The position numbers were made by a program, and so were the translations under genes. A model generated the notes under the pieces. That model ran no database searches. It was not told where the DNA came from and was given only the letters and a program-made list of their open reading frames with translations. Positions 1 to 22,556 of a stretch of DNA of 64,000 nt are shown piece by piece. The stretch's first letter is position 1, and the number at the start of each line of letters is the position of its first letter. The stretch comes from Asterias rubens. Its lineage: Eukaryota > Echinodermata > Asteroidea > Forcipulatida > Asteriidae. The stretch is taken from positions 2,110,501 through 2,174,500 of the forward strand of contig NC_047083.1 of assembly GCF_902459465.1 (NCBI RefSeq), read 5' to 3'.

Positions 1-1075
1 AATAATCTTTGTCATCATCATCTTCATTGTGCTCTGTGCTCTCCACTGGAGTACTTGTCAATCTGTCCTGTGGATTTTTCTGGGTGAGCACCTTTTTAGT
101 TTCCATGTAGATGTCATGTTCAAACGTTCTTTGTGGTTTGGCTGGCGGCCCTTGTGGTTTGACGGATGCCGACGGCACGTAGTGCGAGAAACTCTTCGAT
201 CGTCTTCGGGTAAACTGAAAAGAGTCCTCCTCCTTTGATTCCTTTGAGGAGAACTCTCCTTTTGTTCTTGTTTCATTCCTCAGACCTCGATTGACGTCCG
301 CACTTTGTCTTCTGATGTCCACCTTTTTCTCGTGTCCAATGTTGGTCCCATTTGTGTCTTCCTTATTTTCAAAGTTGTTGACCATTAACAACACAGAATT
401 CCGCACCTCAGAAGAGTCGCTTGAACTCTTCCGATTATTCCGTAACTTTACCGGAGTGCCTTTTATGTAGACTAAATCAGAGTCATTACTCGAGTGCCGA
501 TCTTCTGGCGCAGTCTTTGGTTTTGGGCTGGAGGTGCTGTTTCCATCCTTGAAGTCTCCAAAAAGAAAGTGACCCTTCGTGGTCAGGGTCAACCCTGTTG
601 GCTTGGACGGCAACAACGGCTTATCAATCGGTGACCGATTCCTGGCCTGACCAAGCGTTTTACTCCGATTGGGTGACAAAAGTGGCGGCTTCACATTTTT
701 AACCTCGCTCGGTGAGTTTTGATTCACGTCGGGACGCCCACCCACAGTACCTTTCCCCATACGCTGTTGAAGCCATGGAGTTACTTTGGAGTCTGCTGCC
801 CCAACTTCAATCTGCGTCCATCGTTTCTGATCCAGTGAGACGACTTTAGGATGCCTGACAAACAGCACCTCCTCGGTGTTGTTCGAGGATGTGTTCTTCT
901 GAGCGTTCCCGTTTGACTGTGCCGTCAACCCTTCGAAAAGATGGATGCGATCTTTAAGCTTGGCAGGACCAAGAGGAGGTTCTCTCTGAGCTGCTACTGG
1001 AGGTTTGCTGTCGCCCTTTGCAGCCCTCGATGTCATACTTGACGGCGGCTTATACCATCTTTGACGCTCCGGAAA
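1..1075 (-). CDS. Partial coding exon, long disordered protein, possibly DENND2-like N-terminal region
   Basis: Read on the minus strand, the 1075 bases from a pyrimidine-rich acceptor (AG at 1076-1077) to the left window edge are open in one frame, about 358 codons without a stop, which is unlikely by chance. The peptide is low in hydrophobic residues and rich in Ser, Lys, Pro and Asn, so it looks disordered. Visible landmarks are LKDRIHLFEG about 40 residues in, a basic RRRSKSFSHY stretch, then PPAKPQRTFEHDIY, and an acidic EDDDDKD run at the edge. The Pro-rich RTF-x-HD-x-Y motif after a KDR-x-x-LFE motif recalls the N-terminal part of DENND2-type Rab exchange factors; this is from memory and weak. 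No DENN domain lies in the window; it would lie to the left. The in-frame ATG 14 codons in (MTSRAAKG) could be the start if upstream exons are non-coding, or this may be an internal exon. That the exon is real is much surer than the family. Confidence 0.6.
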
Positions 1076-1129
1076 CTAAAAGAAAACAAAACAAAAAGTC
1101 ACATTGAGTCAAATTTTAAAAGTTTACGA

Positions 1130-1345
1130 AACTGATGAGCCTGTTTGCTTCATGTTTGAAATAGAAAGAGCACCAGAGGCATTTTCTCCTTGGTAAAGGG
1201 CACCCTAAAATGAGAAAATCGTAATCAACTGGGAGCATTTCAAGGCACAGGCATTTTCTCCTTGGTAAAGGGCACCCTATGAGGAAATCGTAAGTTTCCA
1301 CTGGGAGCATTTCAAGGGCACCAAGGCAATGATCAGGGGGCGTCT
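1130..1345. repeat. Dispersed GGAGGCAACGG-type repeat, copy with internal tandem duplication
   Basis: The copy contains the family marks CATTTTCTCCTTGGTAAAGG, GGGCACCCTATGAGGAAATC and GGGAGCATTTCAAGGGCACC. The first two marks and the third occur twice in succession, about 80 bases apart, so the middle of this copy has been tandemly duplicated. It lies just upstream of the acceptor of the left gene's exon. Confidence 0.75.
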
Positions 1346-2649
1346 TTAAGCTTTCAGTCAATTTCAATTGTTTCCCTAAGCAGGTACTGAGCAAGATTTA
1401 TACTGGCTGAGTAAAATGGGTCACTGCATGTACAATATTGCACTAAGCACCAGTCTCTCACCACTTTGGCCCTGGTTCGACTCCCGGCTAAGGCAATACA
1501 TGCGTCCAGTTGTGCGTTGGTTTCGGCTTGATTCCATGAGCGTTTTTCTCGTGGCCTCCCAGTTCTCCTCATTCTGGAACAATCAATTACTTTTAATCTC
1601 TGGCTGTGCTCCGTGGTCATATGATATGGATGGATGTGTACTGGCTACCAAAATCGCCCTTGGCTAGAACACGTTGTTTACGGCAAAGTTCTTCACAATT
1701 CAGCTTCTCAGATGGGAGTATGGGACGTACGATAAGCCTCCCTAATTACTACCAATTTTCACAAAATATATCCTCTGCTATGGTTCATTTACTTTAATAT
1801 ATCAGTCTGTTTTGTTCAATCGACAAACATTTTTATTTTACAAAGTAACAAAACAAAGGCATGCGATCTCCAAAACGACAAAGTTCACGGAAAATCCAAG
1901 CGACAAAAAGATTTCCTGGTGCTTCCACAATTGAGGTTATTCAAAATCTCTTATCGTCAACGAGTCATATTAGATTCAGAGTTGAACAACTCTAGTTTCT
2001 GTAACAACACTGACCAAAGTCCACGATAGTGAAAACGTAGCTGGTTTTTTCAGAGTTCCTGATGATCGTAGAACTGTACCAGAGGACAGCAGCGCAAAAC
2101 GCTTGACAAAATGTATCAGTTCCTACTCAAAACATCAAGATTTGCGACTCAATTATCAGCATTCAGTGTGCACAAAATATGTTCAGTCTAAATTTCTTGC
2201 TACATTGTACAAAAAATTGCCGGACGAAATCGTTCCCTGGACAGGATCGTACCAACTGAAAAGTATAAACTAGTTGTCTATGGCCCATCAACCCCGTCGA
2301 AGCAGTCATACAACGCCCGTGCAGTCAGAATAAAACCACAGAAGAAAATAGGAAATTGGTTACCCCGTTCTCTGGAGACCATGGCGTTTACTTTATAAAT
2401 AAACTTCAGGAAACCACCCATTTTGGGTTGGTGCTCGGCGAGTGTGTTCTGGTACTTGGTGTGCAGCGGTACACGTGCAACCCTGGTTGTTATAATCGGT
2501 ATGACGTCTATAGCACTGGTACATGTCTGTAGTACCGGTACACGTCAAGAAGTTTAAAGGGTCAGCGTAGAGTTAGTGAGGGTTGCGACAACTTGTGATC
2601 AGGAAGTTATTTTCAGCCCCAAAATAACCCCACTGCTATCCCCATATAA

Positions 2650-2995
2650 TGAATGGGGTCCCAGACTAGGTGCCAGACTAGTTGAACTTCGCTCTTGGAA
2701 GGGGCACAGCAATTTCTCTCTGATAAGGGGCACTTCTATGAGAAAAACGTAAATTTTGCAAAAGAACAGGGCACACGGCAATTGCTGTGGGTGCCGTGGG
2801 TGCCATACATACATGTAGAGGCCTGTATGCTTCATTTTTAAAAAAGCAAGGGCACCAAGGCATTTTCTCTTTGGCAAAGGACACCCTATGAGGAAATTGT
2901 AAATTTCTACTGGAGCATTTCAAGGGCACCAAGGCAATGGCAAGGGGCAACGGAGGCAAGTTGCCCCTTGAAGTATCAAGCCTGCAAGTAGGAAT
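2650..2995. repeat. Dispersed GGAGGCAACGG-type repeat, composite copy
   Basis: Contains the gene-like phrases GCACCAAGGCATTTTCTC, CACCCTATGAGGAAATTG and GGGGCAACGGAGGCAAGTTG in the orientation opposite to the copy at 4912. A second, degenerate half-copy precedes it (TCTCTGATAAGGGGCAC near 2720). Short open frames across it (KCLGAL, GCPLPRRKCL) come from the repeat and are not genes. Confidence 0.7.
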
Positions 2996-4063
2996 GTGCT
3001 GTGCTGCACTTGTGAGAAAAAAAATGGCATCCAGCAACGTGACCTAAGAAATTTGGTTCCTCCATGTTAGTAACATGTTGCAACTCTCCTTTTTTTATAC
3101 ACAGACAGCTTTGGGTAGGCTGTAAGGCATGTATGTCTTAATCCAACCGGCATCCAGTAAACCCTTTTTTTAAGCTGCAAGACCAGAGGATAGTATACAT
3201 AAACAATCTTGTGAATTTTACCCCCAAATTCAAGCCCTGATGGGAATTTGTAGCAACACAGACAAAAAACAAGGTTTTATGACAAATCATGGAGGCAACG
3301 GACTTGTATAAAACTGTTGGGAAACTATGTTAAATCTACTCATGGAAAATCAGCAAAACATTTCCTGCTGGAACACAAATCGCACCCTCAGGAAATAAAG
3401 GGTAGAGCAAGGAGTGGTCTGTTGTGCTTCTAGAATTGCCAGCAGATTACGTAGGCCCTATAGGCCTACGCACATTCACCCAATCAGCAGTATTTTAGCT
3501 ACTACACTAGACCAACTTTAGTGGTGGGCTCTTTTAAAATCAAATTTAGTCCACCAGGGCTCAGCAGTTAAACCAGTAGATATTGGTAAGTACAGTGTAC
3601 ATCATTGCTGAACTATGCAATCTGGGGGAAATTTGTGCTTGGTCCGAGTGCTGGGCGAAATTTGTTAGTCCTGGCATAGAGCAAGGAAGAGCTCTATGGT
3701 CCTGGACACCAACCACCATGGCTACAACACTGCCGATCAGTGTCATGCCTACATATTGGTGCACTCAGATCTCCAGCACAAGTGGCCCACAAAATTCCAC
3801 AATATATACAAAGATACTGTGAAGACTACATTAAGTTCACAGATTCATGAAGTCGTGTGCAATGAATTGTCCCTGTAATTATCAGGTTTACTAAACCGGA
3901 AGAAGACCATGCACGATTGTGTTCACATTATTCAGGTTTGTGTACTTTGCACTTGCAGCGGTCAGTACCTATACACCCACAGCTAACTGGCGACCTTCAT
4001 TTAATGTCAGCCCTAATTTTATGACAACCCTCTTCCTGTTATTTCTCCTGTCTATCATGTAGA

Positions 4064-4314
4064 TCAGGGCCCAATTTCATGGCTCTGCTTACCTTAAACA
4101 AAGAATCATCGGCGCTTGCAGGGACTTCTGTGTATACCTCAAGCGTATTTACTGGGTTAGCAGGGAATTTTGGCTTGTACGTGTGACTCCACGTTACTAG
4201 GCATTCTACGCTTACACAGCTACCATAGAAACTTGGCACTTGCCGTGCAAGCGGAGAATGGTGATCGTAAGAGCAGAATTCGGCGATAAGCAGAGCCATG
4301 AAATTGGGCCCTGA
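4064..4314. mobile_element. Palindromic element, TCAGGGCCCAATTTCAT ends
   Basis: The ends are inverted: TCAGGGCCCAATTTCATGG at the left and CCATGAAATTGGGCCCTGA at the right, with further inverted similarity inward (GGCTCTGCTTA against GATAAGCAGAGCC). It is about 250 bp long with no coding capacity. A close relative lies at 6175-6419, and a sister family with AGCTGCTAAGCAC in place of GGCTCTGCTTA occurs at 10947, 16743 and 20784. Superfamily not determined. Confidence 0.85.
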
Positions 4315-4409
4315 TCTTCTGCATAGTAAATATCAGCTGTTCATTCTGCTACCGGCCAACCCTACAGACTCAAACTACTTTTAAGAACTACTAAAAATTC
4401 TATGGTCAA

Positions 4410-4672
4410 AGAGCCTCCAACTTCATTGCACCTTCATTGATGGAACGACTTGCCTCTTCATTATTTGAGTTTGGCTGCCGTGGCGCTCCGAAGGCTTTTT
4501 CCAACACAATCATTCTCGCATCTGGGTGAAGAGGCTTTAGAAGGAGTTGAAATAAAACTGTCTTTCTCAAAGACACAAGTGTCATGACAAGGATTCGAAC
4601 CCGAACCCCCATGAATAAACCACCAGGACTAGAATTTGACGCTCTAAACCCGTGACCATGACACCCTGGCTT
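4410..4672 (-). mobile_element. tRNA-derived SINE, degenerate copy
   Basis: On the minus strand a tRNA-like head (GTCATGGTCACGGGTTTAGA, then the B-box GGGTTCGAATCC) is followed by the body seen in the full-length copy at 50021 (GACACTTGTGTCTTTGAGAA, CACCCAGATG, AAAAAGCCTTCGGAGCG). The AT-rich tail is missing or decayed. Confidence 0.7.
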
Positions 4673-4911
4673 TTACACTAGTTAGGCCGATACTCGGCAG
4701 AAAAACGAAGACTTGTGAAACGATTTAATCAACTGGTCCCGACAGCTACCATGTAGGCCTACCTAGTCAACTTTTAAAAAAGTTCAGGGCAAACACTAAA
4801 GATCTAACATCAATACTTTGAGACGACTTTCAAGGTCTTCCATACAATGCACATCGGGAACAAAACGTAACAAGTCGTACCAATAAACTTCACAAATTGC
4901 ACAATACATCA

Positions 4912-5085
4912 GGCCTGATACTTCACGGAGGCAACGGAGGCGATTGCCTTCGTTGCCCCTTGCCATTGCCTTGGTGCCCTTGAAATGCTCCAGTAGAAAT
5001 TTACAATTTCCTCATAGGGTGCCCTTTGCCAAGGAGAAAATGCCTTGGTGCCCTTGCCCTTTCAAAAACGAAGCATACAGGCCTG
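4912..5085. repeat. Dispersed GGAGGCAACGG-type repeat, well preserved
   Basis: One of the cleanest copies. It begins GGCCTGATACTTCACGGAGG, contains an inverted pair (GGAGGCAACGGAGGCGATTG against GATTGCCTTCGTTGCCCC), continues with TTGCCATTGCCTTGGTGCCC and ends with GCATACAGGCCTGATA. The sequence GGCCTGAT at both ends may mark the element boundaries. A near-identical copy lies at 18818-18970. Confidence 0.8.
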
Positions 5086-6174
5086 ATACATTCAAATAAC
5101 CTCCCAAGGACATTGAGCAATAACTGTTATAAATGCAACCTGAATGGCATGTCCAGGGATATTCAATCTTTTTGGAATAACAGAAAGAAGAAAACAGAGG
5201 AATTATTGTCTGATAGCCTTCTATGAATGTTTAAATTAAAAATCTTCTTTTGGATCAAGGTACGGCCAAAGCCGTCTTGCTCTAGGCCAAATCAAACTAA
5301 TTGGACCAAACTGGGGTTTTACACTGTGTTTACTCTGCATCAGTCTGTTTTTATAACCATGACCCTGGAAGGGTAAGTTCTAGATAGATCTACATCATCT
5401 ACAGAAACATTGCACAACCCTGGACATTCTGCAGTGTTATTTTTTCACTAACAGTTGTTGATACACACTTTTGTTTGGTTTCTGTCAAGATGATAATTTA
5501 TTTTAAAAGGGAACTATCAAGAAAGATCAACAAAAGTCAAGTGACTGAAAGTTTCAGTTAACTAGTGTCCATTTGTTGAGAAAACAGGAATTATCTACCG
5601 CGGTGTTTTCATTAAGACTGTTCACAAAAAAAGGACACTACAAAAATTTGAAAACCCCAGAGAATTATTCCAGGGAAAACCAACGCAGTCAAGTAGAGTT
5701 TGAGAACCCAATCCACAACACAAGTGCCCCCATTGTTACTGCTAGTGCTTGTTGTGTGAATCACTGTAGTGTCTACTACTAATCATTCTCGCACGACTCA
5801 TCCTTTTCTTGAGCTTCTAATTGTGAGCATCTTTGTTGCCCTTCATTTGTAAAGTCAGGGTTTTAATTAAGTTTAACTTTTATTCATGACCCCCCCCCCT
5901 CCCCATGGATGACTCACTCATGGCTGTTGACTGTCAAACAATGATAAGGATTGTACCGTTTCAAAGGAAAAAGAGTACTCAACAAACAAGAAAAGAAGCT
6001 CCCCAAAAAAGTTCTGAAAAATAAATACCTCGGCTCGGGTTGGCAAGGAAGTGTTTCTTAAAGTGGTTTATATTGAATTTCTTAATTCTTAGTACAACAC
6101 GGGTGCCGAGTAACTCAATAGCAATGCAGGTCTGGAATTACATACAGGCCACGTTGACCATAGCCTCAGTGCAC

Positions 6175-6419
6175 CCGGGCCCAATTTCATGGCTCTGCTT
6201 ACCGTAAACACAGAATCGGTGCTTACGGAAGCAGGGAATTCTGTGCTTACGCCAAGCGTCTTTTACACGGGTCAGCGGCGAATTTGGGCTTCTGCGCGTG
6301 CGTACTTCACGTTACTAGGCATTCTACGCTTACAGAACTTCGGCGCTTGCACGTAAGCGGAGAATCGCGATCGTAAGCGCAGAATTCGTCGGTAAGCAGA
6401 GTCATGAAATTGGGCCCTG
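6175..6419. mobile_element. Palindromic element, GGGCCCAATTTCAT ends, second copy
   Basis: Starts CGGGCCCAATTTCATGGC and ends GTCATGAAATTGGGCCCTGG, the same element as 4064-4314. The two are similar through the centre (TTCACGTTACTAGGCATTCTACGCTTAC in part), which shows they belong to one subfamily. Confidence 0.85.
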
Positions 6420-6690
6420 GTCCTCGGCCTTGGTGCCCCTTCAAAAGTTTTGCGTCGATTCTCTGACCTGTGCCCTTTGCAAAGTCAAAGGAAAATGGCC
6501 TGCATTTTCTTTGTGTTTTTTTTTGTTCAGATGATCTTCCCATCAAGGGAGCTCAGCAAACTCCCACAAGGGGATATAAACACCAAACTGGCAACAACCA
6601 ATCTCTCTCATACAAACATTGGTTTAACGTCTATGATTATGAATTGCACAAATCAAGAAATTGTGACAATATTAATTTAGTCGTTGTGAA

Positions 6691-7087
6691 ATCAGCGATT
6701 AGCTGGGGGATTCGAACCCACAAACATGACTTTTTTTTTTTTTTTCAAAAGATGAAATTCCAGGCCTAGGATAATGGAAATGTTATTGTTAGGTCTAGAC
6801 TCTAGGCTAATGGAAATTTTCATCGACTATGGTAACTTTGTTACTAATCAGCGATTAGCTGGGGGATTCGAACCCACAAACATGACAACCTTGTGATTAC
6901 AAGTCCTGCAGTCTAACCACTTGTCAACGGTCCGGTGACTATGGTTTTCATGCCCTTCCAATTTCTTTCATTTATTTTTTTCAAAGATGAAATTCCAGGG
7001 AATCCAGGCCTAGCCCCCCTAGGCTACTACTAGAAATGTTAGGTCTAGGCTAATGGAAATTTTCTTTGACTATGGTAACTTTGTTAC
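6691..7087. repeat. Local direct duplication carrying a tRNA-like SINE piece
   Basis: Two successive units begin ATCAGCGATTAGCTGGGGGA (6691 and 6846) and both run through a GGGATTCGAACCCAC tRNA-like B-box, GATGAAATTCCAGG, TTAGGTCTAG and GACTATGGTAACTTTGTTAC. The second unit has an extra 90 bases after the tRNA-like part (ACCTTGTGATTACAAG onward) that look like the original SINE continuation, so the first unit appears to be an internally deleted copy. Confidence 0.8.
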
Positions 7088-7477
7088 GTAAAATTTTGTG
7101 TACTGATAATAATAATAGGCCTACTTCTATTCTAGTTCTACCTAGAACTTTAAGGTTTGTTCCGCTATCATGACATGGTTATCGTCTCCGTTCAACTTCA
7201 TGGGATCGATGGCGGAACGAACCTCGTCATTCAATGTCAATTGTCATCATGATCGTATTAATTATTCATACGTAAAATCATTGGCTCTCTCTTTAAAAAC
7301 TTATCAGCCCAAAACAGTCACATTATTGTTATGTATGCATGTTCAGAATTCCTTTCTTCTGTCTGTTGTTGTTGTGACACATTTTTAGTCAATATCACCT
7401 TTCCCTTGTTGTTAATCTTATTATTGATTATTGTCATTCATAAAATTATTTACAAAATTTTCTATGCAAAATTAAAC

Positions 7478-7546
7478 CTAGCCCCACTTGTGTGGCCAAG
7501 GCTAGCTGAATCCTTCCTTGGCCACACACACAAGTGGGGCTAAATT
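7478..7546. repeat. Strong hairpin (TAGCCCCACTTGTGTGGCC arms)
   Basis: Left arm TAGCCCCACTTGTGTGGCCA and right arm GGCCACACACACAAGTGGGG-CTA pair over more than 20 bases around a loop of about 15 bases. Flanking AATTAAACC occurs on both sides (7473 and 7544), which looks like a duplicated target, so this may be a very small inverted-repeat element. Confidence 0.7.
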
Positions 7547-8151
7547 AAACCGTACCTTTTTGTGTTCGCTCGTGGGACAAACGTCTCTGTTCTCTGTCTC
7601 AATACAAAGACAGTCGTGTGTTTGTGGTCGGAACCAATAGCTAGCCGTTTACGGAGAAATCGGTTTCAATTGAAGAAAATTTTGTGCCACTTTTTCGTTC
7701 AGTCAGTCAGTCAGTGGTTTTTTACTTCCGTCTTTTTTCTTTTGACTTCATCATCACACGGCCGCGGTCTGTACGTCACTGGTAATCATTACATAACATC
7801 CGATCGATAGAAGGCCAGGCAGCGAACCAGGCATTGTTTGGATTCGCGCCCTCTCGTGGCGAGTTCAAGTTATTTTATTTTGTTTGATTGAAAGAATTGA
7901 AGTAAATAAAATTAATGTACACTTTATTTCATGCAGTCTCACAAATCATCATGAAATACCTTATGTTCTCCCATTCGATTCTATAGTCTGCTGGTCTTTT
8001 TGTACGAATGGAAAGGTCTGCTAATCATACTGAGTTGGATGCAAGCATAAATTGTAATAACAATATTCAAAACTGTAAACGTTCAAAATATAATTGTCAT
8101 TTTTTTAAATAGTTTTCAGAAATGTATCTTACTAATCATGAGATGGAATGT

Positions 8152-8400
8152 ATCTCTGGAGGATTGGTGTATGAGGTTTATAATAAAATAAAGTTTAACT
8201 CAGTGAGCTTTCAGATGGAAACTTAGCTCTGGAGGACTGGTATTGGTATGAACTTTATAATCAGTGAACTTTCAGATGAAAACTTAGCTCTGGAGGATTG
8301 GTACTGGTATGAACTTTAGAATCAATAAGCTTTCAGAGGATTGATTTAGGTACTTCTTGTACTAGCTTTAGAATCAGTGAGATTTCAGAAGGAAACTTAG
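8152..8400. repeat. Minisatellite, about 4 degenerate units of roughly 65 bp
   Basis: The phrases TTAGCTCTGGAGGA, TGGTATGAACTTTA and AATCAGTGA-x-CTTTCAGA recur in order near 8155, 8220, 8285 and 8345. Units differ by substitutions and the last is truncated. No open frame spans it. Confidence 0.75.
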
Positions 8401-8565
8401 GCCTAGCTTCATGAACAGACACCAACTTGAAATAATCAAGGCCAAAACATGATCAAGTTTTTATGATTAATCATCATAACCATCAATATTATTTATTTCA
8501 TAAATCATAAATAACCAGGACATTATTTAACATCGTAACTGGCTGGATATTACTTATCTTTTCTT

Positions 8566-8697
8566 ATCCGAATTGGTGACTACAGCTACAACCGTTGCTA
8601 AGGGTGTTGCTAAAGATGCCTTGTACTTCACCGTACAATTATGTGGCAATCCAGCCGCAGTCGTAGCAATAGCGGCCAATTTGGACACTGCCTTTTA
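8566..8697. mobile_element. Short inverted-repeat element, TCCGAATTGG family
   Basis: Begins TATCCGAATTGGTGACTACA and ends AGCGGCCAATTTGGACACTG, imperfectly inverted. It shares GCTAAGGGTGTTGCTAA with a second copy at 58393-58537, and both resemble the cleaner element at 61660-61789, which keeps long complementary arms. Confidence 0.65.
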
Positions 8698-9260
8698 ATC
8701 ACTTAAAGGAACGTTACAGAATTGGTAAGAAACAAAAATCGTGAAGATTACAGTCTAATGATGATGATAGTTGAAAACATCCCTTGAAATTTTTCTGTCT
8801 GAAATGTCATATTTGATGAAAAATAAATAATCTAATTTCACGTTTGGAGTTTATCGCTCAGTGAGCGTTTTATTCATTTTCATTTTGGCATCGATACAAT
8901 GCAAAATTAATTTGTAATCGTTTTTTTTTTAAATATTCTCTCGTTCCCCAGATGGCCGATCAATCTCAAACTTCTACAGGTTTGTCAGTTTATGTATATG
9001 GTGAATTACATAAAGTGCTTACACTGCCAGTAACTGTTTTGTTAGCAAAAACCAATTCTGTAATGTCCCTTGAGGTAGGAATATTTTTGTAATCAATACC
9101 GTTTGCCTTAAATACACCAGCCCATTAATACAAAAGATTGCTAACCATTTTAAAATAGGAAAATTTAAAAGAATTAATAACAAATATTAACCAAGGGAAA
9201 TGATACGAATCAAAGTGAGGTCTGAGCAAGTCTTTCTCACAACAAAGCTGACAATCTGGT

Positions 9261-9742
9261 AGACTTGATTCAAGTCCCGTTATCATGTGAGAGCAAATCG
9301 ATGCAACTAGCAAACAAGCCGTATAGCAGTGTGCCCTCTCTGTCAAAATGCAGCTACTGCGGCGCGGCACAGGTTTGGGGTATGCCATTCGCCCAAAAGT
9401 TTTCCGATGTTGGCAACAAGCCTATTCCGAATTGCAGCTGCGCATGTCCGTTACTGCTGACAACGCAATTTGTCTATCTCCCGTGACCTTTAGACAAGGT
9501 CAGGGGAGATAGACAAATAGGAGACTTTCCAACGCTAGGTGGCAGCAGACATACCGGGTAAGTTTCCATTGTTTACGTAGTTCTGAACATGCGCATAATT
9601 CTGAGAACAATGGATTTACCCGGTAAGTCTGCTGCCCTCTATCGTCCCAGAAAGTCTCCCATTGCGTTGTCAGCAGTAACGAACAGGCTTATGGGACTGA
9701 AAATGAAAGGAATCTCACGGGATTGGGACTTGAGTCAAGTCT
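9261..9742. mobile_element. Mutator-like inverted-repeat element with a second element inside
   Basis: The outer ends are AGACTTGATTCAAGTCCCG (left) and GGGACTTGAGTCAAGTCT (right). Inner arms also pair (TTACTGCTGACAACGCAAT against ATTGCGTTGTCAGCAGTAA). A 165-bp relative at 40396-40560 has a perfect 9-bp target duplication. Here the nine bases either side of the ends agree at six positions (ACAATCTGG and ATGTTCTGG), as expected of a decayed duplication. The centre is occupied by the separate element at 9519-9660. Confidence 0.7.
9519..9660. mobile_element. Small palindromic element, GGGAGACTTTC ends
   Basis: Starts AGGAGACTTTCCAACGC and ends CCCAGAAAGTCTCCC. Internal arms CATACCGGGTAAGTTTCCAT and ATGGATTTACCCGGTAAG are inverted. 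A nearly identical copy interrupts a SINE at 17113-17265, so it is mobile. At its left lies a short hairpin (TTGTCTATCTCCC at 9470 against GGGAGATAGACAA at 9505). Confidence 0.8.
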
Positions 9743-10203
9743 AATGTTCTGGTTGGCTGTACTTTTAATGGCATTTCACTTCATCTGAGAAGTGCCTGGT
9801 TTTAGCGGGGAAGTCACGTCAACATAAATAATTGACCCTCTCTTAATATGGCAAGAAATATTAATTATGGAAGTTGCTTCATAATTATTAAATGAAAAAT
9901 AAAAAAGTTTTTTTAATTTTATCTGATGAGTTATTGTAAAGAATTTGAGCTGAAGTCAAGTTTGAATAAAAGAAGAAAGAAAAAAAGGAAAAACAAATTT
10001 TTTGGATAGCATTTCTTCAGCTGCAATTATTCAACTTTCATGCAATGTTTATGAAAAAAAGTTGTATTTACAGAAAAATGAGAGCCATAATACTATGGAA
10101 CCTTTGAGTAGCTCAAACATTTACTTCAGCTGATGCTGTATAAAGGCTTTGGAATTAAAGATTTCTCAACCTCGGGTCAAATGTCAAATGACGAGGTCAA
10201 AGA

Positions 10204-21392
<11,189 letters not shown>

Positions 21393-22159
21393 TATTTAGA
21401 GTCAAAACCCATGAAAATTACGTCTACTTCTGTCTCTTCGTTATGCCAAGTCTAAAATAAAACCGCTGTTGATGTTTCGTCATGTACACATCCCACACAG
21501 TACACGGCGTTAAACTTCAACACGTGATTCTTGTGTGTACGTATACAAAGAAGTGCTTGTTGGTGCGTAGTCTCTTTTCGAGCTGCTGATTTGTGAGAAA
21601 TGAAGACACGACTTTAAAAGAACGAACAAAGTAGAAACTTTATGATGAATAATGTTACTAGAAGTCAGTGGAATTTCTGTGAGATTTAACTGGGTTTTCA
21701 ACAAAGCTCAATAAAAAAAACTCCTCATGGAGATTACAGTGTGTATGCGAAACACCTCGAAACCTGTTTAGCTGTTTTATTTTAAAAGTCCTGAAAATAA
21801 GACTACGAATGACGCGACGTGACCTTTTGGAGGTCACTGACTGGCCTCAATGCCCTGACGTCACCACGATCAAGGTGGTTTTGGGGCGGGGATCGATTGC
21901 ACATTGTGTGGGGGATGCTCGTAAAGGCATTTCTTGGAATTTTTTTAAAGTCCGCTGTCAAAATCTACTCATCTCTTCATCTCAGGGCTAAGGGGGAGTT
22001 CTGCTTCGTTCTACCTTCCTTGTACAAGTTGGAATCTTATTATATTCAAAAATCTTATTGACCACGGAGTAAGATTTCAATGCCATACTTGAATCACTGA
22101 TTTGTTGACGTGACATTACACTTTGCTCAATCGATTAAGATAGATTCATACAGTTATAA

Positions 22160-22556
22160 TTAAAGGCAGTGGACACTATTGGTATATGTCAAAGACTCTA
22201 GCCTTCACAGTTGGTGTATCTCAACATATGCATAAAATAACAAACCTGTGAAAATTTGAGCTCAATCGGTCATCAAAGTTGCGAGATAATAATGAAAGAA
22301 GTAACACCCTTGTCACATCGCACGGCCAAGTTGTGTGCGTTTAGAGGGTTGATTTCGAGACCTCAAGTTCTAAACTTGAGGTCTCGAAATCAAATTCGTT
22401 GAAAATTATTTCTTTCTCCAAAACTATGGCACTTCAGAGGGAGCTGTTTCTCCCAATGTTTTATTTCATCAACCTCTCCCCATTACTTGTCACCAAGAAA
22501 GGTTTTTATGCTAATAATTATTTTGAGTAATTACCAATAGTGTCCACTGCCTTTAA
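22160..22556. mobile_element. TTAA-family palindromic element, full length (reference copy)
   Basis: Outer ends TTAAAGGCAGTGGACACTAT and ATAGTGTCCACTGCCTTTAA are inverted, and TTAA stands at each end. At the centre is a perfect hairpin, 22351-22391, with 19-bp arms GATTTCGAGACCTCAAGTT and a three-base loop. Recurrent words are TCAACATATGCATAAAATAA, GAGGGAGCTGTTTCTC and CAACCTCTCCCCATTACTTG. There is no coding capacity, so it must be mobilised by a transposase supplied elsewhere. TTAA targets fit piggyBac or Kolobok transposases. Confidence 0.9.

Larger units (their letters stand above)
1076..10203. other. Gene-free stretch (intron or 5' flank of the left gene, and 3' flank of the kinase gene)
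   Basis: No coding exon could be supported on either strand. The stretch holds dispersed repeats of the GGAGGCAACGG type (1130, 2650, 4912, 6415), two GGGCCCAATTTCAT palindromic elements (4064, 6175), SINE fragments, a local duplication (6691-7087), a strong hairpin (7478), a minisatellite (8152), a TCCGAATT inverted-repeat element (8566) and a nested composite element (9261-9742). A non-coding first exon of the left gene probably lies here but cannot be placed. Confidence 0.5.

Noticed and set aside
1116-1394. Short minus-strand open frame with doubled GCPLPRRKCL
   Set aside because: The doubling comes from a tandem duplication within a dispersed repeat.
8152-8400. CRISPR-like array
   Set aside because: Units are contiguous and diverged with no unique spacers, and the genome is animal; it is a minisatellite.
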